Source: Panulirus ornatus
Lineage: Eukaryota; Arthropoda; Malacostraca; Decapoda; Palinuridae
Assembly (NCBI RefSeq): GCF_036320965.1
Contig: NC_092249.1
Location: forward strand, 2,572,614 to 2,636,613
DNA: 64,000 bases
Direction: 5' to 3'
In this document: positions 22,153-33,446 of the stretch, piece after piece
How positions within the stretch are numbered: the stretch's first letter is position 1
Layout of the letters: each line of letters starts with the position of its first letter
The notes under the pieces: model-generated
What the model was told of the DNA's origin: nothing
What the model saw: only the letters and a program-made list of their open reading frames with translations
Databases searched by the model: none
Program-made: the position numbers and the translations under genes

Positions 22153-22250
22153 GTAGGAGGAGGAGGAAGAAGAAGGAAGAAGCAGCTCTTCCTCCTCCTC
22201 CTCTTCCTCTTCCTCCTCCTCTTCCTCCTCCTCCTCCTCCTCTTCTCCCA
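22153..22250. repeat. Polypurine to polypyrimidine inverted tract
   Basis: (GGA)/(GAA) triplets on plus switch at AGCAGCTCTT to (CCT)/(CTT) triplets. The left arm is therefore roughly the reverse complement of the right and can fold into a long imperfect hairpin centred on CAGCTG-like AGCAGCT. Confidence 0.9.
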
Positions 22251-22617
22251 AGCTATCAAACACTGGGTACGGTCATCCCCTCCCCTCCCCCCCCTCTCTT
22301 TTCCTCCCCCCCCCAAACAACCACCACCCAACCTTCCCTCCCCCCCACTCAAGCCGATGCCTCCCACCCCCTTCCTCCACCAACTGGGCAAGAAGAACCC
22401 GATGTAAAAGACCGCCCGCTCAAGCTGTCTAGCGCCTCGAAATGGCGCTTGAGTGTGGGAGTGTGGGGCGTGGGAGGTAATGGTGGAGGGGGAGGGGGGG
22501 TGTGTGGCGTGCGTCCGTCCGTCCGTCCGTCCGTCCGTCCGTTCCTAATGGAGGGACGGTGTATCATGGTGAAGGCGGGCCGGACCACCAACGGGGGAGC
22601 GAAGAGCTAAGCTCTAT
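22251..22617. other. C-rich DNA with (GTCC)n
   Basis: C-rich to 22380, then G-rich, with a (GTCC)n tetranucleotide run at 22511-22542. No gene recognised. Confidence 0.7.
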
Positions 22618-22885
22618 AGGGTGGATAAAAGCTTATTCACCGGGGATAATGGTTATTCATGGCGGGGGGCGCGAGGGGGGGTGATAAAGGTTATTCATGG
22701 GAGAAAAGCTTATTCATTGACGGGGGGGGGGGGGGGGGTCTTAACATGGTAAAGCTTATTGCAAGGGGATCAATCTTAATATAACGTATAAGCTTATTTA
22801 GGGGGGAGCAAAATCTTTGACGAGGGGAAAGCTTATTTAGAGAGGGGGGGGGGGAAGCCTTCATAAGGAAAAAGCTTATTTATAT
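22618..22885. repeat. Interspersed AAGCTTATT / G-run repeat
   Basis: AAGCTTATT occurs six times and GGTTATTCATGG twice, separated by G-rich segments including G runs near 22720-22738 and 22838-22852. Spacing is irregular, so this is a decayed or slippage-distorted minisatellite. Confidence 0.8.
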
Positions 22886-22911
22886 GAAAACATACGAGTT
22901 TCTAAAAGCAA

Positions 22912-23065
22912 GTGACACTGTATGAAAGCAGGCGAGAATGTATGAAAGCAGGTGAGGATGTATGAAAGCAGGTGGCAGTGTATGAAAGCAGGTGGCAATG
23001 TATGAAAGCAGGTGGCAGTGTATGAAAGCAGGTGGCAGTGTATGAAAGCAGGTGGCAATGTATGA
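22912..23065. repeat. 20-bp minisatellite
   Basis: About eight units with core TATGAAAGCAGGTGGCA. CAATG and CAGTG variants alternate. Confidence 0.95.
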
Positions 23066-23112
23066 GATCAACGAGGGACAAGTGTGCACTATTCTTGGCA
23101 TCGCTGAAACAC

Positions 23113-23180
23113 ATCATCATCATCATCATCATCATTATCATTATCATCATCATTATCATCATCATCACCATCATCTTCAT
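23113..23180. repeat. (ATC)n / (ATT) trinucleotide microsatellite
   Basis: ATC triplets with ATT and ACC substitutions. Confidence 0.93.
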
Positions 23181-23225
23181 CATTCTGCTACCCTGTACCT
23201 CAGCTGGAGTCTGGCCACCTGAGTG

Positions 23226-23304
23226 TATATATATATATACATTCTTAAGCCCGTGTGGGAGGAGGAATGCATGGTACGGCTACGTGTCACTCTGGGTGTC
23301 GGGC

Positions 23305-23349
<45 letters not shown>
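23226..23349. repeat. Short (AT)n and (GA)n microsatellites
   Basis: AT run at 23226-23240 and GA run at 23310-23349 with a short unique spacer. Confidence 0.92.
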
Positions 23350-23352
<3 letters not shown>

Positions 23353-23609
23353 CACCAGAGAAGACCAGAATGATTTTCTTCCTCAATCAAACCGACTCTG
23401 AATCGCCTTCCTCTTGTCCAAAACAATCCATGGCACTCACACTATGCCAATTGCACGGCGAACCGTTCAACAAATACTTCATATTTACGATTTTAACCGA
23501 CGCCACTTTCGTCCAATTGTCACTTACTCTGTAAAATTAATACCAGTGTTGATGTATCTTTCACAATCTTGCCGGAGTATATGGATAAATTTTCACCATC
23601 GAGCATTTG

Positions 23610-23740
23610 CGCGTAAGTTGTTATTATATTTTTATTTCTTCCCTTACACTGCTCAGCTTTGGAACTCTGCCCTTACCCTATCATTTCCCTCCTGATAACT
23701 ACAATTTGCCTCATATTTAAAGGACATATTTTCTCCTCCC
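23610..23740 (+). pseudogene. LINE ORF2 C-terminal remnant
   Basis: The frame through 23635-23695 reads [19 protein letters not shown] and a neighbouring frame continues with PDNYNL and, after a stop, a lysine-containing tail. This follows the conserved C-terminus of many non-LTR retrotransposons, S-F-F-x-R-T-x-x-L-W-N-S-L-P then F-P-x-x-Y-N-L then F-K. A frameshift at FP and a later stop show decay. The piece is short, so the exact clade is not determined. Upstream sequence (23414-23610) is open in the same frame but shows no motif that I recognise. Confidence 0.6.
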
Positions 23741-23765
23741 AGCCCCCTAACTCATCCAAAAGCAT

Positions 23766-23769
<4 letters not shown>

Positions 23770-23853
<84 letters not shown>
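23770..23853. repeat. (AT)n microsatellite
   Basis: Pure AT run, about 80 bases. Confidence 0.97.
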
Positions 23854-23855
<2 letters not shown>

Positions 23856-24305
23856 TTTTCCCCTCGTGTCTTCTCATTGCTCTCTCTCTTTAATCCCTTT
23901 TCATATTCCAGTTAAGAACCAGCCTTTATGTGGGGATTTTGACCGTAATGGAACCTCCAGCATAACAAAATAACAAATTAGATAAATGAAAACATCACAC
24001 ACACACACACACACCCACACACACACGCACACAACTCTCTCTATATCCTCGTTCCCTTAGGGAAACATTATGTCCTTGGCTAAAACAAAAATATGACAGA
24101 TTCTAAGCTGATATTTCGAGTCACCTAGAGCTCACAAAATATTCATTTCCACTTCGTGAAGGATCTGAAATACGGCCAGAAATGTCACCGGGGGTTCATC
24201 ACATTACGAATAAGTTCGGCAATCAGTTTAAAACAAAATGAAAAATAAGAATAATGTGAAAACAAAAAACATGTCTTTCATCCTGAGGATTGTAGATTGA
24301 AAAAT
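23854..24305. other. Unassigned AT-rich DNA
   Basis: Short AC run near 23997-24030. No gene recognised. Confidence 0.5.
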
Positions 24306-24977
24306 TATAAACTGGTGATTCACTGTACTATAAACTCCGGTGATTCACTGTACTTTAAACTACGATGATTCACTGTACTATAAACTCCGGTGATTCACTG
24401 TACTATAAACTCCGGTGATTCACTGTACTTTAAACTACGATGATTCACTGTACTTTAAACTACGATGATTCGCTGTACTATAAACTCCGGTGATTCACTG
24501 TACTTTAAACTACGATGATTCACTGTACTTTAAACTACGATGATTCGCTGTACTTTAAACTACGATGATTCACTGTACTATAAACTACGATGATTCACTG
24601 TACTATAAGCTCCGGTGATTCACTGTACTATAAACTCCGGTGATTCACTGTACTTTAAACTACGATGATTCACTGTACTATAAACTCCGGTGATTCACTG
24701 TACTATAAACTCCGGTGATTCACTGTACTTTAAACTACGATGATTCACTGTACTATAAACTCCGGTGATTCACTGTACTATAAACTCCGGTGATTCACTG
24801 TACTTTAAACTACGATGATTCACTGTACTTTAAACTACGATGATTCGCTGTACTATAAACTCCGGTGATTCACTGTACTTTAAACTACGATGATTCACTG
24901 TACTTTAAAATCTGGTGATTCACTGTACTTTAAACTACGATGATTCACTGTACTTTAAAATCTGGTGATTCACTGTG
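24306..24977. repeat. 25-bp two-variant mosaic minisatellite
   Basis: About 27 units. Type A has core CACTGTACTTTAAACTACGA. Type B has ACTATAAACTCCGG instead. A third type with TTTAAAATCTGG occurs twice at the right end. Some units start CGCTG in place of CACTG. The order B A B B A A (cg)B A appears twice, offset by sixteen units. Confidence 0.97.
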
Positions 24978-25382
24978 TGATAAAGGTAGAACAATAAAGT
25001 ATTAGATTTCCTTGGATATAAAACTACATATATTTTCGACTTATAATCAAGACGATGCGTTGAGTTTATTGATAAAGTATGAAATAAATAAACTTGCTTG
25101 CAAAACTTCATGGAAGATTCAATCTTATTTATTGCCAAGATCGTCTCTTAAAATATACAACCGGGATTCGACGCCTCGGTATATATTTTCCCCCTCCACT
25201 ATCACACCCTAAACTGCAGAGCAACACTGTAGATATTGGGGGGGGGGGTTCAGATCCTTGTACTGTACGTGTAGAAGGCACTGTATTTTTTGTTTTTAAG
25301 TCAGTTATACAACCATGACCAACTCCTCGATAGTGATCATAACCATCTCTCTTTTTTTTTCCTCTTTCTCACTATCCCTGTA
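24978..25382. other. Unassigned DNA
   Basis: AT-rich, with a G run at 25238-25246. No gene recognised. Confidence 0.5.
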
Positions 25383-25383
25383 T

Positions 25384-25413
<30 letters not shown>
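25383..25413. repeat. (AC)n microsatellite
   Basis: Pure AC run. Confidence 0.95.
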
Positions 25414-25415
<2 letters not shown>

Positions 25416-25640
25416 ATCACCTCCCCTTGTCACTATACAAGGCCAAAATGATCATCAGCAGGAAGGGGAGCCCCCCCCCTGGGAGACAAGCCTGGGATAA
25501 TGAGATTACCTGTTCATCTCGGCCCAGTGTATTGCCCCGTTCTACCGCTCGAGATAATCTCATTTGGACTCATTTTCACCCAGCGAGGCAAGCCGAAGGT
25601 CAGGGGCCGTATGTTGCAACATCGTAACCCCCACCATCAT

Positions 25641-25649
<9 letters not shown>

Positions 25650-25719
<70 letters not shown>
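25650..25719. repeat. (CT)n microsatellite
   Basis: Pure CT run after a C run. Confidence 0.97.
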
Positions 25720-25720
<1 letters not shown>

Positions 25721-25894
25721 ATCTGCGATACACTAGCCATCTCGTAGGGAGTCACGCGAGGCAGAGACACGGTGACCATCGAGCGCTTGGGTTCCTCCAC
25801 GAACTTGACTTTTGAAGAGGCGCGAGGGTGATGTCTTGAGGAAACATACACATACTAAAAAGCATATCGCCTTGTACAGTCCTCCACAATGCCG

Positions 25895-26070
25895 TGGAAT
25901 GAGGGAGGACGTCCGAGAGCGGGATGGATCGAGGGCATCAACAGCTTGCTCAGAAGAACAAGAAGATGATGGATGACGCTGCAAGAGGTTGAAGAAAACA
26001 AGAGTATGGGAACGCGCAGGGGGAAAAAACGAGTGGAGATGACAGATCACGCAGCATGCAAGCGACTGAG
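25895..26070 (+). pseudogene. Possible LINE C-terminal remnant (weak)
   Basis: The frame at 25895-25945 reads GGRPRAGWIEGINSL. It resembles the GRPRxxWxDxI motif near the C-terminus of RTE-type LINEs (RRGRPNWRWKDGV in the copy at 51777). A later stretch contains LQEVEEN, again loosely like the L.EA..A.D segment of that family. A stop lies between them and the similarity is short, so this is tentative. Confidence 0.35.
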
Positions 26071-26610
26071 AGAGATACATCAAGCCTGGAGTCTGGTGAG
26101 ACAAGGCAGAAAACTAACACATCTCATATCAGGATTCACAGCTCAAGGCATGGAGCAAAAGCAGGGCACACACACACAAAAAAAATTACCCAGCAATATT
26201 GGCTGCATTTACGGTATGGAAAACGGGAAGAGTGACAGCTGGGTTTTTTTTTTTCCTTGCGGCAAGACAGTGCTGAACTGTATTGATATTCCTCTCCACT
26301 GCACTTCGTCGGCCGTGCGCGCGAGGCAACAGCTGGAGCTAGGGAACAAGACAGCCCAATTTATCAAAGTCGGTCCCCCCGACCACAACCTAAAGAGGAC
26401 TGTCCGGAGCAGTTTAAACCAGGCGCGATGCGGGCGCCGCCAGTCAGCGTGTAGCGCTAATTGCTTGACAAGGACGGGAGACGGGGTCGCCCGCTTTTCA
26501 AAACCCATGCTCTTGTGTCATTACTTTTTCCCATACGGTTTTATTATATATATATATCACGAATGTCTCAGAAGGTAGTAAGATTGTAAGTTTAACTTAA
26601 AACTTAGCCT
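26071..26610. other. Unassigned DNA
   Basis: Balanced composition and an open plus frame to 26578, but no recognisable domain. No gene called. Confidence 0.45.
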
Positions 26611-26950
26611 TACGATGGTTTGGGAGGTCTTCTACCTCCACAGCTGGGGTCTGGGACCTTACCTTACCTTACGTATACCTTACGATGGTTTGGGTGGTCT
26701 TCTACCCCCACAGCTGGGGTCTGGGACCTTACCTTACCTTACGTATACCTTACGATGGTTTGGAAGGTCTTCTTCTACCCCCACAGCTGGGGTCTGGGAC
26801 CTTACCTTACCTTACGTATACCTTACGATGGTTTGGAAGGTCTTCTACCCCCACAGCTGGGGTCTGGGACCTTACCTTACCTTACCTTACGTATACCTTA
26901 CGATGGTTTGGGAGGTCTTCTTCTACCCCCACAGCTGGGGTCTGGGACCT
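26611..26950. repeat. ~71-bp minisatellite, locus 1
   Basis: Five units joining CTTACGATGGTTTGG, a CTTCTACCCCCACAGC stretch with core CCCACAGCTGGGGTCTGGG, and a variable number of CCTTA pentamers. Units vary by CTT insertion (TCTTCTTCTAC) and by pentamer count. The same unit in the same orientation is at 53552-53715. Confidence 0.96.
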
Positions 26951-27749
26951 ATAGGCCAAGCCCAATCACAAGAGGAAGCCAAGCCAGTCAATCGCGGGAG
27001 GAAGGGGGGGTGTGGGGGAGGAATGTCTGCTCCCCCCCCCCTCCCCTACCCCGCAGTGAGGGGTGCCAACAACACGGTGTTAAAGGCCGCCTGGCATCAT
27101 CCCAAACGAGTGCCAAACATATTTATTTCCCATCCCATCAGTTCCTGTCTGGGTCGCCAGGCTCTCAACACCCTCCCTTGCACCTGATGCCATTTATTCC
27201 CCCACCACACTGGAGGCCATTTACCGCTATCGCTACATTTGGGCCATTTACTGCTCTGGCCATTCACCTTGAAAGGCCTTTACCCGTCATCACACTAAGG
27301 CCCCATTTACTGCCACGTCATTTTACGTTCTGTCATCACGCAAATGGCCCTTAATGTCATTGTACCCCTGTTGTCATGGCACTTAGAAATATACCCAACT
27401 GTCGTTACCACTGGCCATTTACACTTATAACCACAAAAAAGCAACTTCATCACACTTATAACACCTACTGTGATAATGACACTTAAGGCATTTAGCTTGG
27501 TCATAACCGTTAAGACAATGCTATCCTCACCTTATGCCTCTTCCTCCAGTCACATCATATACATGTTCATTTCTCACTTTCTTTTTTTTTTTTTGGAAAG
27601 AAAATGAGACATATTTTTTGACCCCGATGCAATACCACTTCAGTCAGATGAATAATACGAGTAGACACTCTTGTATCAGGGTCATCAGACCGTGAATAAA
27701 AACGACCATCCACTGCCTTATGCATCATTCATTAGCATGCCCTTCCTCC
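26951..27749. other. Unassigned DNA with decayed GGCCATTTAC repeats
   Basis: Between 27185 and 27425 GGCCATTTAC or close variants recur about six times at irregular spacing with CATCACACT between, a likely old minisatellite. A T run lies at 27583-27594. No gene recognised. Confidence 0.5.
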
Positions 27750-27975
27750 TTCCCCATCCTCTATTACTACCCTCATCCCATTTTCTTTCTTGCCAACTGT
27801 CTTCCTCCTCCTCCTCTATTACTAACCTCATCACATTTTCTTCCATGTCAACTCTCCTCCTCCTCCTCTATTACTACCCCTCATCCCATTTTCTTTCTTG
27901 CCAACTGTCTTCCTCCTCCTCTATTACTACCCCTCATCCCATTTTCTTTCTTGCCAAGTCTCCTCCTCTCCCTGG
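27750..27975. repeat. 52-56 bp pyrimidine-rich minisatellite
   Basis: Four units marked by ATTACTAC at 27762, 27818, 27870 and 27922 with CATCCCATTTTCTTTCTTGC. CCT/CTC triplet slippage causes the length changes. Confidence 0.92.
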
Positions 27976-28416
27976 CTTTTCTCCCTCTCTCTTCTAATCC
28001 TACTTCCGCCCGGTCCCTTTCCATTAAGGCCCATTTGGATGTTACTCTCCCGTCTTACCATTAAATCCCAGCCTCCCCTCACCCCTCTCTAATCCCCATC
28101 CTTCCCCTACGTCAACGCACTCCCCAACCCTATATCCCCTGTGGCAATCAATTTCCACCCCCCCCCTTCAACCCCTGCTTCAAAGCACCCCTTCCCTAAC
28201 CCACGTCAATCCACCCCATTCCCTGTGGCGGGGCACCACCGCTCCCCATTCCCCGTGGCGAGGCACCACCGACGTTCCCTCCTCCACCCTCTCCTTGTGG
28301 CAACGCACCAACGCAAGTCCCTTCCTCCGCTGGGGTCATGCCACAGTCCATTCTCAGCTCGCTGATGAACGATGTTCCGCCCTTCCGTGTAATGAGACTG
28401 GCTCTCTCTCGCTCTC

Positions 28417-28420
<4 letters not shown>
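27976..28420. other. Unassigned C/T-rich DNA
   Basis: Loosely repeated CCCATTCCC(T/C)GTGGCG phrases at 28205-28300. No gene recognised. Confidence 0.5.

Positions 28421-28495
<75 letters not shown>
28421..28495. repeat. (CT)n microsatellite
   Basis: Pure CT run. Confidence 0.97.
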
Positions 28496-28498
<3 letters not shown>

Positions 28499-29443
28499 CG
28501 AAATGAGAAATCTCCGCTCACACACACCACAACTCGTTCCGCTTTTTAAAGCAAAGCACCGTATGCAAATTGATTCCCTTTTAACCCCCCCTTTGCATCA
28601 CGCGTGTCCCCCCCCTTACACGCACATACGTATGGAAGCAGTTTTCTCTAAAAGACCTTTCCAAGGTCACGCCTTCGAAAGAGACCTCTGGGGGTCTTTC
28701 CGAGAACACCCAGGGGGTCTCCCTTCGAACGTACACAATGGTCTTTCCAAACGGACCCAGTGGTCTATCTGAGAGAAGCTATAGTGGTCTATCTAGAACA
28801 CAATGGTCTATCTAAAAGACCCCCAAAGGGTCTATCAAAAAAGAATATAAAAAAAAACCCGGTCTATGCAGAACACAATGGTCTTTGCAAATGGGGCCGG
28901 TGGTCGGCGCTCATAAGACCAGAATGGCCCGTAGCTGTCTACATTGCTGGAGAGAATGTGTAATGTGATGGCGCAAATGTGAAGGTCTAAATGGGGTCTT
29001 CCTGGTCGGCTATGATGACTGCAATGCTTTCCTGCAACACACGAGTGTTTCCAGAAGGCAAGATAACTATTATTCCATTCAAACTCTTTTTTTTCCCTCT
29101 CTCTCTCTCCCCATCCACATGGATGAGCGAGAGAGGGAGAAAAAAAGAAATTGAGAAGCATTTATGAAAATTCCATTTGCGTGACATTTACCATTGTAAA
29201 TGAGCACGGAAGTGGTGATGAGGGTTGGTCATGTCATACTATGGCTCGTTAGGGGCTTCAGGCCTATTGGGCTACCAGGGTCGTTAAGGCAGTCAGGGTC
29301 AAGTTATAACAACCCATTGGAAGAACTGAACGAACAACCTTCTTCGTGTTGTGGAAGATAATAATTCCAGGATGGAACATATTTGCTTACCTAGATTAAT
29401 CTGATGCAACTGGAACCCATTTACGGGAGGTGGGTTCTAGCAC

Positions 29444-29445
<2 letters not shown>
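28496..29445. other. Unassigned DNA with decayed GGTCT repeats
   Basis: 28650-28905 carries GGTCT(A/T)TC / ACACAATGGTCT phrases at irregular spacing, a decayed array. The rest is single-copy in appearance with a (CT)n-like patch at 29095-29110. No gene recognised. Confidence 0.5.

Positions 29446-29512
<67 letters not shown>
29446..29512. repeat. (CT)n microsatellite
   Basis: Pure CT run. Confidence 0.97.
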
Positions 29513-29514
<2 letters not shown>

Positions 29515-30359
29515 GTCAAACACCTTAATGACAATAATGGTGGAATTAAAAACACCTAAACATTTCCCAGAGTTCATTATTCCCACCCTCAGAATCCATC
29601 TTCATACAGTAAATATCTTTTGAGTTTCATAACAGGATGCGATACAGTGCCTCAGTCACCCGTGAGCGAGAAGAACGTAATGTAAGATTCAAAACTGTAA
29701 CTCACTGTAGCGATGACCGTCCTCCGGACCATGTACTTACCTGTAATTAAAAGAAAACACATTAATTACATCTAATTACAACGATAAGCATCTCACGCAT
29801 GGATCTATACAACGCCTCTCTAAAAGACTTAAACTGTATATAAAGAATTAAGAAAAGATGATGATAAATGAAGACATAAAGACATACACATTATCATTAG
29901 TCTCAAATAAACAACAACAGAAAATGGGGGAATGCTTACCACCCAACTGCTCTACGATCTAACGAGTAAACACATCATTAAGGGTCAGTGACCTTATAAT
30001 AGATGATTACCACTTAATGTCACTTGAATCACTAATTACTCATATCATTTCTGCTATCATTACCACAGTCAAGAAATTCGCTCCTCAGGTTCACAGGAAA
30101 CAGATCAGGACATTGTAGTATTCCCCTACGATTCCCATTGTAATTCTTACGAGCCATATAGCTTTTCAGCCCCTCCTATACATTTCCCATCTGGGATATG
30201 TATGGACGTATGTAGCCAGCCTTCCATGCTATGGGTCAATACATCACCAACAGGGCACACTGCGTCGCGTACCAAGTCAATCACACGCTACTCATGCAAA
30301 TATTGACTCGTGTCACGCCTTTGTTTACGCTGGCATTCTTATCAATCTCACTCCATGAC
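29513..30359. other. Unassigned AT-rich DNA
   Basis: The longest stretch here without obvious tandem structure. No gene, element or RNA recognised. Confidence 0.5.
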
Positions 30360-30985
30360 GTCCAATTTAAGTGTATTCATACTTATAATTTAAGTGTATT
30401 CATACTTATAATATAATGTTAAGTGTATGCTAACTCATACATGAAGTGCGCGTGAACTTATTAAACCTTAAAATGTATATGTACTTACAATGATATACCT
30501 GACGTGTATATACACTTACAATATCTGACGTGCATATACACGTGAAACATCATACCATACGTGTACATACACTTACAATATTATACCTTACGTTGTACAT
30601 ACACTTACAATATTATACCTCACGCTGTACATACACTTACAATATTATACCTTACGTTATACATACACTTACAATATTATACCTTACGTTATACAGACAC
30701 TTACAATATTATACCTTACGTTGTACATATACTTACAATACTATACCTTACGTGTATATACACTTACAATATTATACCTTACGTGTATATACACTTACAA
30801 TACTCTACCTTAAGAGTATATACACATACACATACACTTATATACACATACACTTACAATATTATACCTTACGTTGTACATATACTTACAATATTATACC
30901 TTACGTGTATATACACTTACAATACTCTACCTTAAGAGTATATACACATACTATACCATACCTTACGTCTATATACACTTAGAAT
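30360..30985. repeat. 31-32 bp minisatellite, diverged outward
   Basis: Units with core CACTTACAATATTATACC then TTACGT and a TGTATATACA or TGTACATACA palindrome-like part, about 16 copies, most regular at 30560-30800. The left flank (30360-30480) has older diverged units, with two clean AAGTGTATTCATACTTATA copies. A block at 30730-30810 recurs at 30880-30940. Confidence 0.93.
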
Positions 30986-31357
30986 ATCATCTCCAAAGTG
31001 TAGATGATTTATAACACTATACCTCTGGTGTTTATATACTTCTTCCTTAAGTGTACTTATACTTAACATATCCCACATGGCTTTAGACGTAATGAATACT
31101 GAAAGAGATTGTCCACTCTATCCTGAGCCTACCTTATGACGTAACAGCTGATAACATAATTTTTTTCTAAAACCCATAAACGGAACCATGATAGCGCTAA
31201 ACCAAAACCCTTTATGTTCCAGGAGGTCGATCGCCTCACGGGTTGTCAATACTCCGCTGAGCCTTCCTGACTTGCGAGTAGAGCAACGCCCGCCCACATG
31301 GGCGGTAAATATCGACCAGGCCGAGGCAGTGAACCAGAAGCTATAAGACGAAGAAGG
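30986..31357. other. Unassigned DNA
   Basis: No repeat or gene recognised. Confidence 0.5.
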
Positions 31358-31520
31358 AAACCTCCTCCTTCCCTCTCCCTCCAAGTCAAACCTCCTCCCT
31401 CCCTCTCCCTCCAAGTCAAACCTCCTCCTTCCCTCTCCCTCCAAGTCAAACCTCCTCCTTCCCTCTCCCTCCAAACCAAACCTCCTCCTTCCCTCTCCCT
31501 CCAAACCAAACCTCCTCCTG
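31358..31520. repeat. 30-bp minisatellite
   Basis: Five units with core AACCTCCTCCTTCCCTCTCC. AAGTCAA units lie left and AAACCAA units right. The period is ten codons. Confidence 0.96.
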
Positions 31521-31637
31521 CTCCCCCGCTCCCTCACCCACACCCCAGTCATTTCTAACCTCTTGTGACACAAGGGATCTAAGTATTGGGTCAACTCATC
31601 AACTCCGTCTGCCAGCTAATGGGGGGGCTCATTTGCA

Positions 31638-31642
31638 TACAA

Positions 31643-31682
<40 letters not shown>
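31638..31682. repeat. (AAC)n microsatellite
   Basis: AAC triplets with one ATC. Confidence 0.95.
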
Positions 31683-31685
<3 letters not shown>

Positions 31686-31922
31686 TATCATTTTTTCCAT
31701 ACTATTGATTTGGCGCGTTTGCATGACCACCGTATTCTCAGGCAACACCAAACCTCATCCTATGCGAAATGAGAGAGTCCTACAAAGTCCATCAGTTCAT
31801 ATGAAAGAGTCTATTCCTGACCTTAATGTTAATATCAAATGCTCCATCGTCTTGGTAATGCAAGAGGACTTGCTAACATATCGCTTTGAACCCATCAAAT
31901 GGACTCATTCCCCCCCTCCCCC

Positions 31923-31924
<2 letters not shown>
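31683..31924. other. Unassigned DNA
   Basis: No repeat or gene recognised. Confidence 0.5.

Positions 31925-32000
<76 letters not shown>
31925..32000. repeat. (CT)n microsatellite
   Basis: Pure CT run. Confidence 0.97.
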
Positions 32001-32003
<3 letters not shown>

Positions 32004-32436
32004 ATTTCGTCGTAGGGTACTCGTGGGTAACTACTTTCTTCATCATCGACCATTCGACACAGACTTCAACTCTCGTCTTTTTTTTTTCCCCCTTGACCTC
32101 TTGACACTTCGTCTTGTACTCCTCCCAATCACACGCGCTCCATCCCTCCAGATAATAACACCCTTTCGACTGAAAGTCGAAAAAAAAGACAAAAAATAAA
32201 AATCTCCGCTCACAACATGACACAGGACGAACATTTCCTGGCGCCATTGGACGAGCAATGACATTTCCCATTCATGCCACAAGGGGGACGTGCTTGGACC
32301 GTCTCCAGAGTCCACACGCCGGGAATGTGAGGACCCCACACACGTATTCCGCCACAAGCGGTCTCGGTGAACGGTGTGACCTTTCCGCTGGTAATGGATC
32401 AGCTTCCTCCTGTCTCGCCGCTCTCGAGTCTTCGAA

Positions 32437-32440
<4 letters not shown>
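32001..32440. other. Unassigned DNA
   Basis: No repeat or gene recognised. Locally CpG-containing at 32280-32430. Confidence 0.5.
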
Positions 32441-32505
<65 letters not shown>

Positions 32506-32513
32506 TGTGTGTG
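32441..32513. repeat. (GT)n microsatellite
   Basis: GT run with one GA interruption near its right end. Confidence 0.97.
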
Positions 32514-32551
32514 TCAGATCAATTTCCAATTGTTTTTCGTCTCCCACACGC

Positions 32552-32571
32552 AGTAGTAGTAGCAGTGGTAA

Positions 32572-32603
<32 letters not shown>

Positions 32604-33075
32604 ATGGCAGTAGTGGTAGCAATAAGTCATTAATGGTTTATTGAATCAAATGCGCCAAAGGTTGAAAAGGTTGAGAGACAATACAAATATCATAAACAAT
32701 GGGATTATATGATTACAGAGGAATACAAAGGAATTCAAACAGCAACAGATCATTGAGTACTTTATAGGCTGCTTGTGATATCGGATAATGTTAGAAACCC
32801 ATAGAATATTATGGTAAAAGTGAGAAGTATAAACACTATTCAAACAGAATAGCCTGCATTTGTCAATGTGACTAAGGAAGCGCAAATAATAAGTCGTGGA
32901 CTTGATGCGAAATACTGAACAAGTTCATTCTCAAACGTATCTATAGTTCAGCCTTTAACCACTCTAATTGGCAAATCGTTCCATACGTTAACAACCCTGA
33001 AGAGGAAACAGTACTTCGCCTCATTCGGAGTCAAAAGTTTGCTCACGAGTTTGCATCCGTAACTCAAAAGTTAAA
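32552..33075 (-). mobile_element. LINE 3' fragment (C-terminal ORF remnant, 3' region, trinucleotide tail)
   Basis: Read on minus, 33050-32900 gives YGCKLVSKLLTPNEAKYC, then FRVVNVWNDLPIRVV, a stop, then TIDTFENELVQYF. This follows the conserved C-terminus of Jockey/CR1-like non-LTR ORF2 proteins, in which a Y(K)L.K segment is followed by F..R(V/I)V..WN.LP..VV....(S/T)...FK..LD. An upstream part, SDLTFEL, is in another frame. The ORF is followed on minus by about 250 bp of AT-rich 3' sequence with CAATAAACC near 32640 and ends at a (TAC/TAG)n triplet tract (32552-32604). Microsatellite tails in place of poly(A) are known in several LINE clades. It is dead: one stop and one frameshift. Confidence 0.72.
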
Positions 33076-33362
33076 TCAGACGAATCAATTCTTAAGTAAC
33101 TTGCTGGACCAAGACTAGCACGGTGCGTATGTGTTGTGCGTATGTGTACACTTGCTTCAGGACGAACTGAAAGCACAAAGGAATGCGTAGTTTGGTTGGC
33201 CGCACGTTCGATCTTTCCTCTCAAACTGGATCCAGATTTCAATCTGGAGTCTGCCTTCCAGCAGACGTCCTCCGTCTTCCTGGAAAGGCCATCTTCCATA
33301 CCCCTCTCCTCCTCCTCCTCTCCTGATTTCCAGTGGACGCCTCCTCTCATACCGGCTACCAT
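33076..33362. other. Unassigned DNA
   Basis: Pyrimidine-rich at the right. No gene recognised. Confidence 0.5.

Positions 33363-33446
<84 letters not shown>
33363..33446. repeat. (CT)n(CA)n microsatellite
   Basis: CT run to about 33431, then a short CA run. Confidence 0.97.

Noticed and set aside
25973..26578. 201-codon plus frame as a host gene
   Set aside because: It starts inside the possible LINE remnant, and the rest has no domain or codon pattern that stands out.
26620..27354. 244-codon frame over the ~71-bp array
   Set aside because: Three frames are open in the same array, and unit lengths vary with the frame change. It extends only into C-rich DNA.
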